Origin: Leucothrix arctica
GTDB lineage: Bacteria > Pseudomonadota > Gammaproteobacteria > Thiotrichales > Thiotrichaceae
Reading direction: 5' to 3'
NCBI RefSeq assembly: GCF_003172895.1
Contig: NZ_QGKL01000032.1
Span: 1 to 64,000, forward strand
DNA length: 64,000 nucleotides
Shown piece by piece: positions 42,275 to 51,663 of this stretch. How positions within the stretch are numbered: position 1 is the stretch's first letter; every line of letters begins with the position of its first letter. The notes under the pieces were generated by a model. The model was not told the origin of the DNA and searched no databases. It saw nothing but the letters and a program-made list of their open reading frames with translations. The position numbers were made by a program, and so were the translations under genes.

Positions 42275-42682
42275 TTACTCTGTATCAACATCATCAACAC
42301 TACGCGTCTTGAACAGTGAGTACTTGATACGCGGGTAAAACATACCCCATAAAAAGAATACATACAGCACGCCGATAACAAACCATGATGTTGTGTAGCG
42401 GTTCATGAATGCGCCCATGGTAAATGCGATAAACGTTGCAGCTGCCAGTAGGATGATAAAGATGAACTTTCCAACGAATTCAGTCGTGCGCCATGCAGAC
42501 CAAAAGAAAAACAGAACAATACACAAAAGCACCAAGCCACCAAGTGCCATGAAGCCACTTTGAGTGTTAACAGCCCAAGGGTAGTTAAGTGCGTAGTGGA
42601 TGTAACTGTAACCCGTTGGGTTGGCAAAAATTACCAATGAAAGTAACGCGATAAGCGTAAACAGCTTTCCAAAAATGGCCAT
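42275..42682 (-). CDS. Small integral membrane protein
   Basis: The protein has 135 residues with four predicted membrane helices (FTLIALLSLVIFAN; GGLVLLCIVLFFFWSAW; FIFIILLAAATFIAFTMGAF; WFVIGVLYVFFLWGMFY). The C-terminus is polar and acidic. There is no family I recognise and the start has only a weak ribosome site. It may be co-transcribed with the next membrane gene. Confidence 0.6.
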   Translation of the reverse strand: MAIFGKLFTLIALLSLVIFANPTGYSYIHYALNYPWAVNTQSGFMALGGLVLLCIVLFFFWSAWRTTEFVGKFIFIILLAAATFIAFTMGAFMNRYTTSWFVIGVLYVFFLWGMFYPRIKYSLFKTRSVDDVDTE

Positions 42683-42911
42683 GAGTTCTTATGTCTCCGA
42701 TTATTATAAATAATATTTTTTATTGGTTAATTATTGATATCCGAATCAATAATGTTTGTATATATTATAGATAGTTATGTCGAATAAGGGAACAAGTACC
42801 GGCAATTATCAGCCGTAATGATATTGTCATAATCCCCTAACAATCATCCTGTATGGTGGTTTGCTGTTTTGTGTTTATACCCCAGTTATTGTTCAATCAA
42901 ATGGAGCTCCT

Positions 42912-44072
42912 ATGCAGCAAGTTTTTGAGATATTTTGGCGGTTTCTTGCGCTAGGTTGTGTCAGTTTTGGTGGGCCAGCGGCACACATGGGGTACTTTCA
43001 AAAAACATTTGTTCAACGTTTAAACTGGCTCGATGATGCAGCCTATGCACGACTCGTTTCCCTCAGTCAGTTTTTACCCGGCCCCGGCTCCAGTCAGGTC
43101 GGCTTCTCCATCGGTTTACAGCGCTCTGGTATTGCTGGCGGAATAGCTGCCTTCTTAGGGTTCACACTTCCTTCGTTTGTACTCATGTATATATTGGCAA
43201 TCAATGCCTTTGGCGATACACACAGTCTGTGGTTTGACGGTGCAATTGATGGACTAAAGCTACTCGCAGTCGTCGTCGTGGCCGATGCTACGCTGAGTAT
43301 GTTCAACACTTTTTGCAAAGAAAAAGGCGCGATGGCGATGGCAATAGTCACAGCCAGTGCCTTGTTATTATTCCCTAGTATTTGGACACAAATGGGCGTG
43401 TTGCTCGGAGCGGCCTTAATCGGCTTTGTCATGCATACCGATGAAACAGTGCCAGTGGTTAAGTCAGTCGGCATCAAGTGGGGAATCGTCATTGTATTTG
43501 CAGTGTTATTTGTAGCGCTGCCACTACTGGCCAACTTTTCTGCGTGGTTCGCGTTGGCTTCAGACTTTTACCATTCGGGTAGCTTGGTGTTTGGTGGCGG
43601 TCACGTTGTCTTACCATTACTTCAGCAAACCGTGGGAGACTCGGTGACACCGGATAGCTTTTTAACAGGCTACGCAGCGGCACAGGCAGTCCCCGGCCCA
43701 ATGTTTACCTTTGCAACGTTCTTAGGTGCTGATATGGCCGAGTCGAGTCCGTTACTCGGTGCGGTCGTTGCGACGCTAGCAATATTTTTACCAGGGTTCT
43801 TATTGGTCATCAGCTTGCAAGGCGCGTGGGAAACATTAGCTGCAAACCCAAAAGTAGCAGGTGCTATTTGGGGAATAAATGCTGCCGTTGTCGGTTTGCT
43901 CATGTCTGCGCTGTATCAGCCTGTCTTTACTAGTGGCGTCATCAAACCCATCGATATGGTATTCGTTATGATCGGTTTCTTTTTATTACGCGTACTAAAA
44001 GCACCAATATTGCTACTGGTGCTCGGTTTTATTAGCGTTGGTATTTTAAACACACTGCTGGTCGTTGCTTAG
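42912..44072 (+). CDS. chrA: ChrA-family chromate efflux transporter
   Basis: I chose the ATG at 42912 behind GGAGCTCCT; the upstream in-frame start adds non-conserved residues. The 386-residue product has two homologous CHR halves. The first has RFLALGCVSFGGPAAHMGYF and LSQFLPGPGSSQVGFSIG, and the second has FGGGHVVLPLLQ and GYAAAQAVPGPMFTFATFLG. Members extrude chromate with proton or sulfate antiport. Its 3' end overlaps the convergent mgsA gene by 4 bp. No chrB regulator is adjacent. Confidence 0.9.
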   Translation: MQQVFEIFWRFLALGCVSFGGPAAHMGYFQKTFVQRLNWLDDAAYARLVSLSQFLPGPGSSQVGFSIGLQRSGIAGGIAAFLGFTLPSFVLMYILAINAFGDTHSLWFDGAIDGLKLLAVVVVADATLSMFNTFCKEKGAMAMAIVTASALLLFPSIWTQMGVLLGAALIGFVMHTDETVPVVKSVGIKWGIVIVFAVLFVALPLLANFSAWFALASDFYHSGSLVFGGGHVVLPLLQQTVGDSVTPDSFLTGYAAAQAVPGPMFTFATFLGADMAESSPLLGAVVATLAIFLPGFLLVISLQGAWETLAANPKVAGAIWGINAAVVGLLMSALYQPVFTSGVIKPIDMVFVMIGFFLLRVLKAPILLLVLGFISVGILNTLLVVA

Positions 44073-44518
44073 TCTATCTTACGTGCCAGATAGTCTTGGA
44101 ACTGATGGTCCACTGGATCAGCACCCGGTGCTAGCTCAGGGTTATCAAAGTAAGGGCTAGTAATCATATAGTTCGCAGTACTAGGGTTACCTGCCATCGG
44201 AATATCATAGACCTGAGCCAGACGTGCCAATGCGCGAATGTCAGAGTCATGTGGCTGCGGTGTCATTGGGTCTTGGAAGAAGAAAAGGGCTTCTAGTTGA
44301 CCCTCAGCAATCATCGCACCAATCTGTTGATCACCACCGAGTGGGCCACTTTTCAAACAGGTGATGTCTAGCTCTGGTGCATGTTCTGCCAGCAATTTCC
44401 CTGTTGTTCCCGTTGCAACGATACGTAGGTCTTTAAACTGTAGTCGGTTCTTAACGACCCACTCAGCTAGCTCTGTTTTCATGCGGTCATGTGCCACCAT
44501 CGCAACTGCTTTACTCAT
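44069..44518 (-). CDS. mgsA: Methylglyoxal synthase
   Basis: This 149-residue protein has the full-length family sequence: VAHDRMK at the start, VATGTTGKLL for phosphate binding, CLKSGPLGGDQQIG with the catalytic aspartate, FFQDPMTPQPHDSDI with the conserved histidine, and GNPSTANYMI. It converts dihydroxyacetone phosphate to methylglyoxal and phosphate in the cytosol as a bypass of glycolysis when phosphate is low. It stands alone and ends inside the end of chrA. No unusual feature is seen. Confidence 0.95.
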   Translation of the reverse strand: MSKAVAMVAHDRMKTELAEWVVKNRLQFKDLRIVATGTTGKLLAEHAPELDITCLKSGPLGGDQQIGAMIAEGQLEALFFFQDPMTPQPHDSDIRALARLAQVYDIPMAGNPSTANYMITSPYFDNPELAPGADPVDHQFQDYLARKID

Positions 44519-44627
44519 TGTTTCCTGCCTTCTTTATTGATTATTAGGGTAAACATACTGGTTTATTCTGTGACTCGCAAATGGGCGCTTAACTGTTAGA
44601 ATGTTAAAAAGCCATTGAGAGTTTCCC

Positions 44628-45644
44628 ATGACCCCAGCACACGCGATTAAACGAGTAATCATGATCCCTGTTTGGTTGGTTCAGTTAGTCACAACCAGCA
44701 AATCATTTGAAGCCAACCCGATTATCGGCAGCCTATTGTTGAACCGCTTAGGCCTGCACGTGATTCGTCTAGTACTGTCTCACAGTGTCATGGGCTTGCG
44801 AATGTACTTACTGAGTTGGCAAGTCTCGAAAGAAGACAGACAGTTTTATCGGCAAAATGGTTACCTCCTCAAAACAGACTTTTTGGATGTTGAAGAATTT
44901 AAGCAACTAGTAGAGGAAGCGCAGAATTACGACGGTGAAACGCGGGAAGGGCGACAAGGAAATACCTTAACCCAGCGCGCAGTGATGTCGCCTGAGGCCC
45001 GCCAACAGGTTCCTGCTATTGGACGTTTACTTGAGTCGAAAGCGTTGTCACGCTTGGCACAATTTACCGCTGGCTCATTTCGTGCGCCTTTTTACTATAT
45101 TGAGCAAGTCAAAAACCACTACTTAGAAGGCGAAGAAGACCCACAAAAAAGCTTTCACACCGACACCTTTCACCCGACCATGAAGTGCTGGTATTTTCTC
45201 GAAGACGTTACTTTAGAGAAAGGCCCGTTTACCTATGTGCCAGAGTCTAACCGACTAACGTGGGCGCGTATAAAGATGGAATACAGAAAGAGTGTGAAGG
45301 GTAAGCACCAAGAAAACCGCTACGCCAAACGCGGCTCTATGCGTTATAGCGATGAAGAGTTGGCGGAGTTAGGTTTGCCAGAACCAAAGGCGTTTGTGGT
45401 GCCAGCGAACAGCTTGGTGATTGCGAATACGTTTGGTATTCATAAGCGGACTGAGTCTGAGAAAAGTACGCGACTTGGGATATATGGCGATAGTCGAACG
45501 AATCCGTTTATGCCGATACCGAGTGTGCCGAGTCAGTTGTTGGATGAGTGGCAGTATAAGTTATTGGACTTGTTTCGGTTGAAGGCTGATAGGAAGGCGG
45601 CTAAGCGTGGGGGGAGGTCGCCTTGGTATGTTGTTGATGATTGA
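44628..45644 (+). CDS. Phytanoyl-CoA dioxygenase (PhyH)-family oxygenase
   Basis: This 338-residue protein of the Fe(II)/2-oxoglutarate fold has the motif HTDTFHPTMKCWYFLEDVT, where His-x-Asp gives two iron ligands, and GIHKRTESEKSTRLGIYG with the distal histidine and the 2-OG arginine. The VTLEKGPFTYVPESN strand is typical of PhyH. Possible substrates include small hydroxylated natural products or osmolytes; none can be chosen. A basic C-terminal tail is present. It is convergent with the large NACHT gene. Confidence 0.8.
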   Translation: MTPAHAIKRVIMIPVWLVQLVTTSKSFEANPIIGSLLLNRLGLHVIRLVLSHSVMGLRMYLLSWQVSKEDRQFYRQNGYLLKTDFLDVEEFKQLVEEAQNYDGETREGRQGNTLTQRAVMSPEARQQVPAIGRLLESKALSRLAQFTAGSFRAPFYYIEQVKNHYLEGEEDPQKSFHTDTFHPTMKCWYFLEDVTLEKGPFTYVPESNRLTWARIKMEYRKSVKGKHQENRYAKRGSMRYSDEELAELGLPEPKAFVVPANSLVIANTFGIHKRTESEKSTRLGIYGDSRTNPFMPIPSVPSQLLDEWQYKLLDLFRLKADRKAAKRGGRSPWYVVDD

Positions 45645-45658
45645 CATGACTACAAACC

Positions 45659-48600
45659 TTATACAAAGAGTTTCAAGATTTCTGAAGCTCTTTCTCGTAT
45701 TTCTTCTTCAGTATCATCAAGCATTAAAGTTACATACTTCTTTTTATCATCTTCATACAGAAAATCTAAATCGAATAAGTCCATCGAAGCAAATCTTATC
45801 TCTGGATTTTTATGTACGATGAGTGCTTCCCACTTTTTAAACTCATTGTCTCCGAGTGGAAGCATTGCCTCAATTGCCTGACGAAGTAGTGATGCTGACA
45901 AGGCCTCATTGTCAATTTCATCGAGAAATACTGAGTGATTAGTTCTCGATGACTTGAAGCTTTTTATGAGTTCAGTTCTTGCTATATTTTTTATATCAGA
46001 TCGAGGATCATTCAAAAAAAGCTTGATTTCGTCATAATTCAGCTGCCTGGTTTTTATTAATGCCTCTAAGAGTTTTTCACGTGGACTGATAGGAATAACT
46101 CCTCCCTTCACGGGATAAGGTTCTTCATTTTTTGCCCAGTAATCTAGACCATAGGTAAACAGGTTGAACAATTTAGTGTGTTCGGGGTCAGTGAGCTCAT
46201 AAAGATGTTCAGCCACAACAACAGCAGTCTTAGGATTACTGCTCAGACCATTTTTAAATATTGAAAAGAGCTTATCACTGTACTCCAAATCAACTTTTTT
46301 TAGCTGCTGAAAAAGGTACTCACAGCCATCTACAAGTGGTTCAGATAATCGTTTGAATAACAGTCTCCTCGATTCATCTTGATCTAACTGCGCAATCAAG
46401 GCAGCTGCTCCACCTAGGGCATATCCTTGGCCAGTATCTAGTAATTCTTCTACAAGTATTAGTTGGTCAGGTTTAGGTAGTAAATTTTCAATAAAGTTAA
46501 CAGCAATCCAAACAATTAAGTGCGAGGGGTGATGAAGTGCAGATTCAACCTTTTTTATATTTAAATCCAGAGTTGAAGCTAAATTCCAGTCAATTTCGGT
46601 TGGGTCAACATCAACTTGGAGGTCATAAAAACTTCTCTTGTCATTATTTTCCGCATACAAGTAGTTTCTTGCATGCTGAGCTTCTTGTTGAAGAGCTACT
46701 GTATCAATACCTGTCAACTTAACAAAGTTTCTAAGTATTTCATTAGTTACTTCTTGGTCAAAACCTTCAGTCCAGTTCCAGACAATATTTTTTTCGAAGT
46801 GCATTGAAGCTAAAAGCGCGCTAAGGTTTATCAGTGGCTTTGGTTCAACATTATTTGAATCTATTTCTTCTGATGCGCCTAGAGCATCAAAAACAGCTGT
46901 GTAGGCTATACGGTTAGCATTGTCATATTTATCATTACCTGAAAGTACGCCTGACAAACGAGCTAGATTTTTTTCGTGCAGTTTGTTTTTTGCCCAAACT
47001 ATATTTTTTTCTTTTAATATTTTATAGAGTCCATTACTAAATGTCGTTGATCCGTAACGTTCTCTTTCTAATAACTCTTCTATGAACTCATCTATTAGTG
47101 GTGCAGGTTTTGTTTCAATTAAAACGGGTAATATAGATAGAGTGAATGACTCTAGTAGCTCATAACCATAGTTTTTGCTAAATATCATTCCATTACCGCC
47201 TAACGATTGGGACCATGGGCTTTTGATTCTTTTCTGGTTAACACGTAAAGCACTTTCGAGCTCCTCAACGGGGTAATAACTCTTTCCTGCGGCAAGTGAT
47301 GATGTCCAAGCTGCCAAATATGTCCATGGTTGTTCATGCTTTAATAGTTTTTTGGCTCGCAAACCGACTTCATTTGGGTAGTGCTTCGCAACTAAAGATA
47401 ATGACATACCAACTTGAAAAGCCTCATCTTTTTTCTCTGACTGTACAATTTTAAACGCTCTTTCAAGAATTTTTATTCTCAAACTGCTTTCAACCGAATT
47501 CTCTTTTGTTATCATAATCTCCAGTGCAAGAACTATAGATTTATAAGCGCAATCTGATTCATCTGAAACCAGTGCAGAACTAACCTTGTCCGCAAGCCCT
47601 AATAAAACAGCAAACCTCAGAACTTCCTTAAACTCAGACTTTCGATAAACACTATTTAAATATGTATCTTGCTCTGGAGGTGTTAAAGAAATTAGATAAC
47701 GAGCAGCTACAAATTCGCCAAAACTTTTATGGATAAAGGAAACGGTCTTCTCGGAGTTGATACCAATACGTTCAACTACTCCAATACTCTCCCAGTACTG
47801 AAGAAGTTTTTCTACCTCCGAATGAGCTTTGACAAGGCTACACTCAAGGTCTGATTTAATACTAATAGCGCAGGGTTCTAGTAGTTCATTGAGTCTAGTT
47901 AACGGATCGTTAGTAAGGTGCCAACCTAAAATATTCAAGAACTTTTTGCGCAATATTAAAGATTCTGGTGCCTCAGCAATACGAGGGTTAGGTGTCTCAT
48001 CAATAATTTCGAATATCTGCTCAAATAATTTTTCTTTCGTCTCACCTAAATGCCGACCACGCACCAGTACTGATGCTGAAAGTCCTAAAAGTAAAGGGCT
48101 TCTAGCTACTACTTCTTTAAATTCCTTATTGGTGAGCTCTTTGTCGCAGAGCTTATTTATATCATTTTGGTGTTCAAAATTGCTTGGCATGCTTGCGTAG
48201 ACCAACGTTGCCAAATTTGAGACGGCAGATGAAGGTTCCATCGTGGCCAATCTATAATGCCGCCAATCACTAAAGTGAGCTGTATCGTAGCCAACAGGGC
48301 GTGTAGTTACTAATACACGAGCGCTTGGATAGCCAATGGCAAAACGTTCAACACCAGCCGCTACTTCTTCTTGCAAAGAACCGCATTCGTCTAAACCGTC
48401 ACAAAGCAGTAACCAACTCTGGAACTTAGACTCCTTCGCTTCCGCTGAGCTAATGCCACTTCCATCTAATGATAAGTCAAAGATAGCCTCTTCAAAGCTG
48501 TAGCCACTCTGCATACGAGCAGCCACAGCTTTTAATTTCATATTTAGAACCGGAATACGATCCTCGCTATAACGCCGAGCTATCCGTTTTAATAAAGTAG

Positions 48601-49600
48601 TTTTCCCCATTCCTGGGCCACCTATCAAAACACCACGCTGAATAAATCGTCCAAGAGTTTCAGGGTCGACAATAGTTTCATCATTGCTAATAGACCTTGA
48701 GCTCAAGGATTGATATTTTTTCAGGGCTTCAGCAAGGGTATCAGTTGCTTCATCGGGAGTCTTTTCTACAACCACACGCACGGGAATCCATGCTTGGTCA
48801 ACTTTTAGTTTCTTTTGTACACCAAGTATTGAAAAGTACTCTTGTGTATCAGAAATCCACTCGCATAGCTTATTTAACAACACAACTGGGGCTTTAGATG
48901 TCTCTTGAGAAAGCTTGATTCCTTCAGATTTGAGTAAGCGAGATATAGATGACATCTCTCGCCTTCCCTTCAATTCAATTAAGCGCGCTGCATCTTTGCA
49001 AATGCTATTCCAAGCAGCAGTGGTTTGCGTATGGTCACTACAAAGGTCGTTAAGCATATTCTGTGCAGTGCGGATATCAGCTTCGTCAGCAGGTGTGGCA
49101 CTTATTGTTTGAATACGAATATTTTGACAGGTTGAACGAGTGGGTAGATTATCTTTCGTGAGTCTTTCAAGAAACTCTTTTGAAATGGGGGCAATTTCAT
49201 CTTCGCGTCCATCGCCGAGCCTAGTAATATCTTTGCTTAAGTTCTGAGTAATTGTACTACTGCTGCTGGGTGATACGATTAGAACGCCATAACTTATTGT
49301 TTTATCATTAATAGCCTTGGCCAGAGCCATCAGAGAATCCCATAATTTATTGCCTCTTTGGAGCCCTTTTTTTACCTGAACTTCAACCACATCACCTGAC
49401 TTTAAGATAAGTCGGATGTCATCACCGGGTCCATTTGTTTCAGCTTCGATAGCTACAGGAATATCTTCAATTAGCCCGTGAAGCCATTGCAATGATTGTC
49501 CTTTCATCATGTAAACAGTTGCGATTGCTGAGACCGTAGCCTGATAGTTTATTCCGCCACCTGTTGCTGCCCCACCTGCTGGAGATTTATTTTTAGACAC
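45659..49600 (-). CDS. Nuclease-NACHT-HEAT STAND NTPase, predicted anti-phage protein
   Basis: A GTG start with AGGG upstream opens a 1313-residue protein. Residues 10-150 look like a DUF4297/Cap4-type PD-(D/E)xK nuclease (IEAETNGPGDDI at 51-62 and VEVQVKKG at 72-79). The NACHT domain has Walker A IGGPGMGKTT at about 327 and Walker B LLLCDGLDEC at about 400, followed by the VTTRP element. The C-terminal half is helical, HEAT-like repeats that probably sense a phage product. Bacterial NACHT proteins with nuclease ends kill infected cells by DNA cleavage; this role is inferred. It stands alone on the minus strand. Confidence 0.85.
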   Translation of the reverse strand: MSKNKSPAGGAATGGGINYQATVSAIATVYMMKGQSLQWLHGLIEDIPVAIEAETNGPGDDIRLILKSGDVVEVQVKKGLQRGNKLWDSLMALAKAINDKTISYGVLIVSPSSSSTITQNLSKDITRLGDGREDEIAPISKEFLERLTKDNLPTRSTCQNIRIQTISATPADEADIRTAQNMLNDLCSDHTQTTAAWNSICKDAARLIELKGRREMSSISRLLKSEGIKLSQETSKAPVVLLNKLCEWISDTQEYFSILGVQKKLKVDQAWIPVRVVVEKTPDEATDTLAEALKKYQSLSSRSISNDETIVDPETLGRFIQRGVLIGGPGMGKTTLLKRIARRYSEDRIPVLNMKLKAVAARMQSGYSFEEAIFDLSLDGSGISSAEAKESKFQSWLLLCDGLDECGSLQEEVAAGVERFAIGYPSARVLVTTRPVGYDTAHFSDWRHYRLATMEPSSAVSNLATLVYASMPSNFEHQNDINKLCDKELTNKEFKEVVARSPLLLGLSASVLVRGRHLGETKEKLFEQIFEIIDETPNPRIAEAPESLILRKKFLNILGWHLTNDPLTRLNELLEPCAISIKSDLECSLVKAHSEVEKLLQYWESIGVVERIGINSEKTVSFIHKSFGEFVAARYLISLTPPEQDTYLNSVYRKSEFKEVLRFAVLLGLADKVSSALVSDESDCAYKSIVLALEIMITKENSVESSLRIKILERAFKIVQSEKKDEAFQVGMSLSLVAKHYPNEVGLRAKKLLKHEQPWTYLAAWTSSLAAGKSYYPVEELESALRVNQKRIKSPWSQSLGGNGMIFSKNYGYELLESFTLSILPVLIETKPAPLIDEFIEELLERERYGSTTFSNGLYKILKEKNIVWAKNKLHEKNLARLSGVLSGNDKYDNANRIAYTAVFDALGASEEIDSNNVEPKPLINLSALLASMHFEKNIVWNWTEGFDQEVTNEILRNFVKLTGIDTVALQQEAQHARNYLYAENNDKRSFYDLQVDVDPTEIDWNLASTLDLNIKKVESALHHPSHLIVWIAVNFIENLLPKPDQLILVEELLDTGQGYALGGAAALIAQLDQDESRRLLFKRLSEPLVDGCEYLFQQLKKVDLEYSDKLFSIFKNGLSSNPKTAVVVAEHLYELTDPEHTKLFNLFTYGLDYWAKNEEPYPVKGGVIPISPREKLLEALIKTRQLNYDEIKLFLNDPRSDIKNIARTELIKSFKSSRTNHSVFLDEIDNEALSASLLRQAIEAMLPLGDNEFKKWEALIVHKNPEIRFASMDLFDLDFLYEDDKKKYVTLMLDDTEEEIRERASEILKLFV

Positions 49601-49741
49601 GGCAGTACCCTATGATGTTCGTTGATATATTTGCTATTTAAATGAAAGAAGTCATTTTACTCAAGTGTAATTCAAATGATCATAAAGTGTCGTCTTTGCA
49701 GGTCTGCTTAGAAGGTAATATTTTTTTACCTTAAAAGTTTA

Positions 49742-49861
49742 CTTACTGAGTTAGCGGAACAAGTCGCAGAGGTAACAGAAGAGATACCCGAGGATCGAGT
49801 AATCTAGCTTGAAGTCGAACTAGGAGATGTTCTTTGGTGTTATTTAAATACGGATGCTTAG
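49742..49861 (+). pseudogene. MazG-like pyrophosphohydrolase remnant
   Basis: In this frame the sequence reads LTELAEQVAEVTEEI, then an in-frame stop, then LEVELGDVLWCYLN. The E-rich helix followed by ELGDVLW is the metal-binding signature of MazG. The stop and the lack of a start and end show it is a fragment of about 40 codons. It lies between the NACHT and Fic genes. Confidence 0.55.
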
Positions 49862-49874
49862 ATAATAGTAAGTA

Positions 49875-49883
49875 TGGTATAAA
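49875..49883 (+). promoter_or_regulatory. Extended -10 promoter of the fic gene
   Basis: TGGTATAAA matches the extended -10 form (TGnTATAAT-like). Transcription would start at about 49890, next to the GTG at 49892, so the mRNA would have almost no leader. No good -35 element is seen, which is usual with an extended -10. Confidence 0.55.
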
Positions 49884-49910
49884 AGCGTAAAGTGTCACTT
49901 TATGGTTTTA
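49880..49910. repeat. 31-bp direct repeat, 5' copy, with central dyad
   Basis: It is identical to 50909-50939 downstream of the fic gene. Its centre is the palindrome TAAAGTG-T-CACTTTA. The 5' copy covers the promoter and GTG start, so a protein bound here could repress fic. The MerR-like domain of the Fic protein is the obvious candidate. Confidence 0.8.
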
Positions 49911-50905
49911 CTATGTACGAAGCGTTAAGCAAGAAAAAAACAGAGCTCGATCAATGCCGACCGATGCCACCAGAGCTGGTCACAAACCTCGAAGATTGGT
50001 TTCGAGTAGAGCTGACGTACACCTCAAATGCGATTGAGGGCAACACCCTGACTCGTCAAGAGACAGCCCTAGTGGTGGAAAAGGGTTTAACGGTTCGTGG
50101 TAAAAGCCTCAACGAACACTTAGAAGCGCGCAATCACGCCAATGCCCTAGAGCATGTTAAGACGCTGATTGACCGACCCAGTATAACCATCACCGAGCAA
50201 GACATTTTAGCGATTCATCATCTAATCCTTCATGCGATTGATGATCCAAATGCGGGTGCATATCGCGCTTTCCCTGTACGAATTTCTGGTTCTCTAGTGG
50301 TGTTGCCAAACCACGTTAAAGTCTCACGTTTGATGGCAGAGTTTGTGAGTAAGATTCACGACGATGCATCTAAGCTGCACCCTGTCGCCTTAGCGACTTG
50401 GGCGCATTATGAGTTGGTGACGATTCATCCCTTTGCAGATGGTAACGGGCGAACAGCTCGCTTATTAATGAATCTGATTTTGATGCAAAACGGTTACCCG
50501 CCCGCCATTATTAGTAAGCGTCAACGTGACCGATACATCAAGTCTTTGGAGCAGGCACAGCTTGGTGGGAGTCGCGATAACTTCGATAAGCTGATTGCGG
50601 CATCTGTTGATAAATCACTGGATATCTATCTCAAGGCGGCTCGTGGTGAGGATGCGCCACAGCCAATTAACCCAACCAAGTTATTGAAGATTGGGGAGTT
50701 GTCGAAGCTTAGTGGGCAAACGACTCCGACCATTCGTTACTGGACGAGTCTTGGCTTACTCGATGTCGCGAGCAAAACAGAAAAAGGCTATACCTTGTAT
50801 GCGCGTGATCAGCTGAAACGTATTGAGGAGATTATTGAGCTAAAAGGCCAGCGCTTCAGTCTGGAGGAGATTGGGCTAAAGCTTGTAAATAAAACGAATG
50901 GTTAA
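49892..50905 (+). CDS. Fic-domain AMPylase with C-terminal MerR-like HTH
   Basis: The active loop is HPFADGNGRTARLL (about residue 179 from the GTG). The N-terminal stretch TSNAIEGNTL matches the inhibitory motif (S/TxxxEG/N), so it is a self-inhibited Fic protein. The C-terminus has a MerR-type HTH (KIGELSKLSGQTTPTIRYW). Fic enzymes transfer AMP to target proteins. The GTG at 49892 lies inside the repeat; the ATG at 49913 is an alternative, and neither has a ribosome site. A toxin-like or stress role with autoregulation through the repeats is inferred. Confidence 0.87.
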   Translation: MSLYGFTMYEALSKKKTELDQCRPMPPELVTNLEDWFRVELTYTSNAIEGNTLTRQETALVVEKGLTVRGKSLNEHLEARNHANALEHVKTLIDRPSITITEQDILAIHHLILHAIDDPNAGAYRAFPVRISGSLVVLPNHVKVSRLMAEFVSKIHDDASKLHPVALATWAHYELVTIHPFADGNGRTARLLMNLILMQNGYPPAIISKRQRDRYIKSLEQAQLGGSRDNFDKLIAASVDKSLDIYLKAARGEDAPQPINPTKLLKIGELSKLSGQTTPTIRYWTSLGLLDVASKTEKGYTLYARDQLKRIEEIIELKGQRFSLEEIGLKLVNKTNG

Positions 50906-50908
50906 AGC

Positions 50909-50939
50909 TAAAAGCGTAAAGTGTCACTTTATGGTTTTA
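50909..50939. repeat. 31-bp direct repeat, 3' copy, with central dyad
   Basis: It is an exact copy of 49880-49910, beginning 3 nt after the fic stop codon. Only the 5' copy is beside a promoter-like sequence. The two copies may be operators that loop DNA around the gene, or the direct repeats left by insertion of the fic unit. Confidence 0.8.
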
Positions 50940-51074
50940 TCTATAAAATTATGGAGAAAGTAAGAACCAATATTTAACAAACCTTTACAAGCAGGCTGCT
51001 ATTTCAAGGTTTTAGAGCGTGTTAATGTTCAAGCTTAGTTAAATATAAGAGTGACGATGAGTCACGGAGAGAAA

Positions 51075-51662
51075 ATGAGCATTAGAAACACCGCTGAAAA
51101 CTACGGCGTAATAGCGAAGTGGCTGCACTGGATAACGGCCGCACTTTTCTTAGGCGCGTACATGACTTATTACTACCGACACTGGTTTACCGAAGGTCGC
51201 TCGCCTGAGGGGTTTACCGCGCTACAAATTCACGCATCGATTGGTATTACGGTATTTGTGGTAGTGGTGCTTCGTTTGTTGTGGCGTTTCACTAATCGTG
51301 CGCCCAATGAAGAGCCGGGTACAAAGCTGACACACTTGGCTGCAAAGCTTGGTCATTATGCGCTTTACGCGATTATGATTCTAATGCCTGTCACGGGTTA
51401 CTTTGGGTTTGGCGGAAGCACTAATTACTTCTTCTTGTTTGAGATCCCACGCTTCGCAGACACTCAGATATTCGAGATGCTTGTCACTAACGGTTTGGGT
51501 ATGACATTTGAAGAGTTTGAAGCGCCAATCGATTTCATTCATAAAGATATTTTAGGCGCTTGGCTCGTTTGGATATTGATCGTCGGTCATGCTACCGCAG
51601 CGCTATATCATCACTATGTGCTAGAAGATCGCACGCTTAAAAAGATGACTAACGGCAAATGA
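51075..51662 (+). CDS. Cytochrome b561
   Basis: I chose the ATG at 51075 (GGAGAG upstream). The 195-residue protein has four or more membrane helices with haem-ligand histidines in the expected places: WLHWITAALF in helix 1, QIHASIG in helix 2, KLGHYALYAIMILMPVTGY in helix 3, and GHATAALYHHY in helix 4. It is a bacterial CybB-type di-haem quinol:acceptor protein, often a superoxide:ubiquinone oxidoreductase. It ends 1 nt before the convergent Nudix-MBL gene. Confidence 0.88.
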   Translation: MSIRNTAENYGVIAKWLHWITAALFLGAYMTYYYRHWFTEGRSPEGFTALQIHASIGITVFVVVVLRLLWRFTNRAPNEEPGTKLTHLAAKLGHYALYAIMILMPVTGYFGFGGSTNYFFLFEIPRFADTQIFEMLVTNGLGMTFEEFEAPIDFIHKDILGAWLVWILIVGHATAALYHHYVLEDRTLKKMTNGK

Positions 51663-51663
51663 T

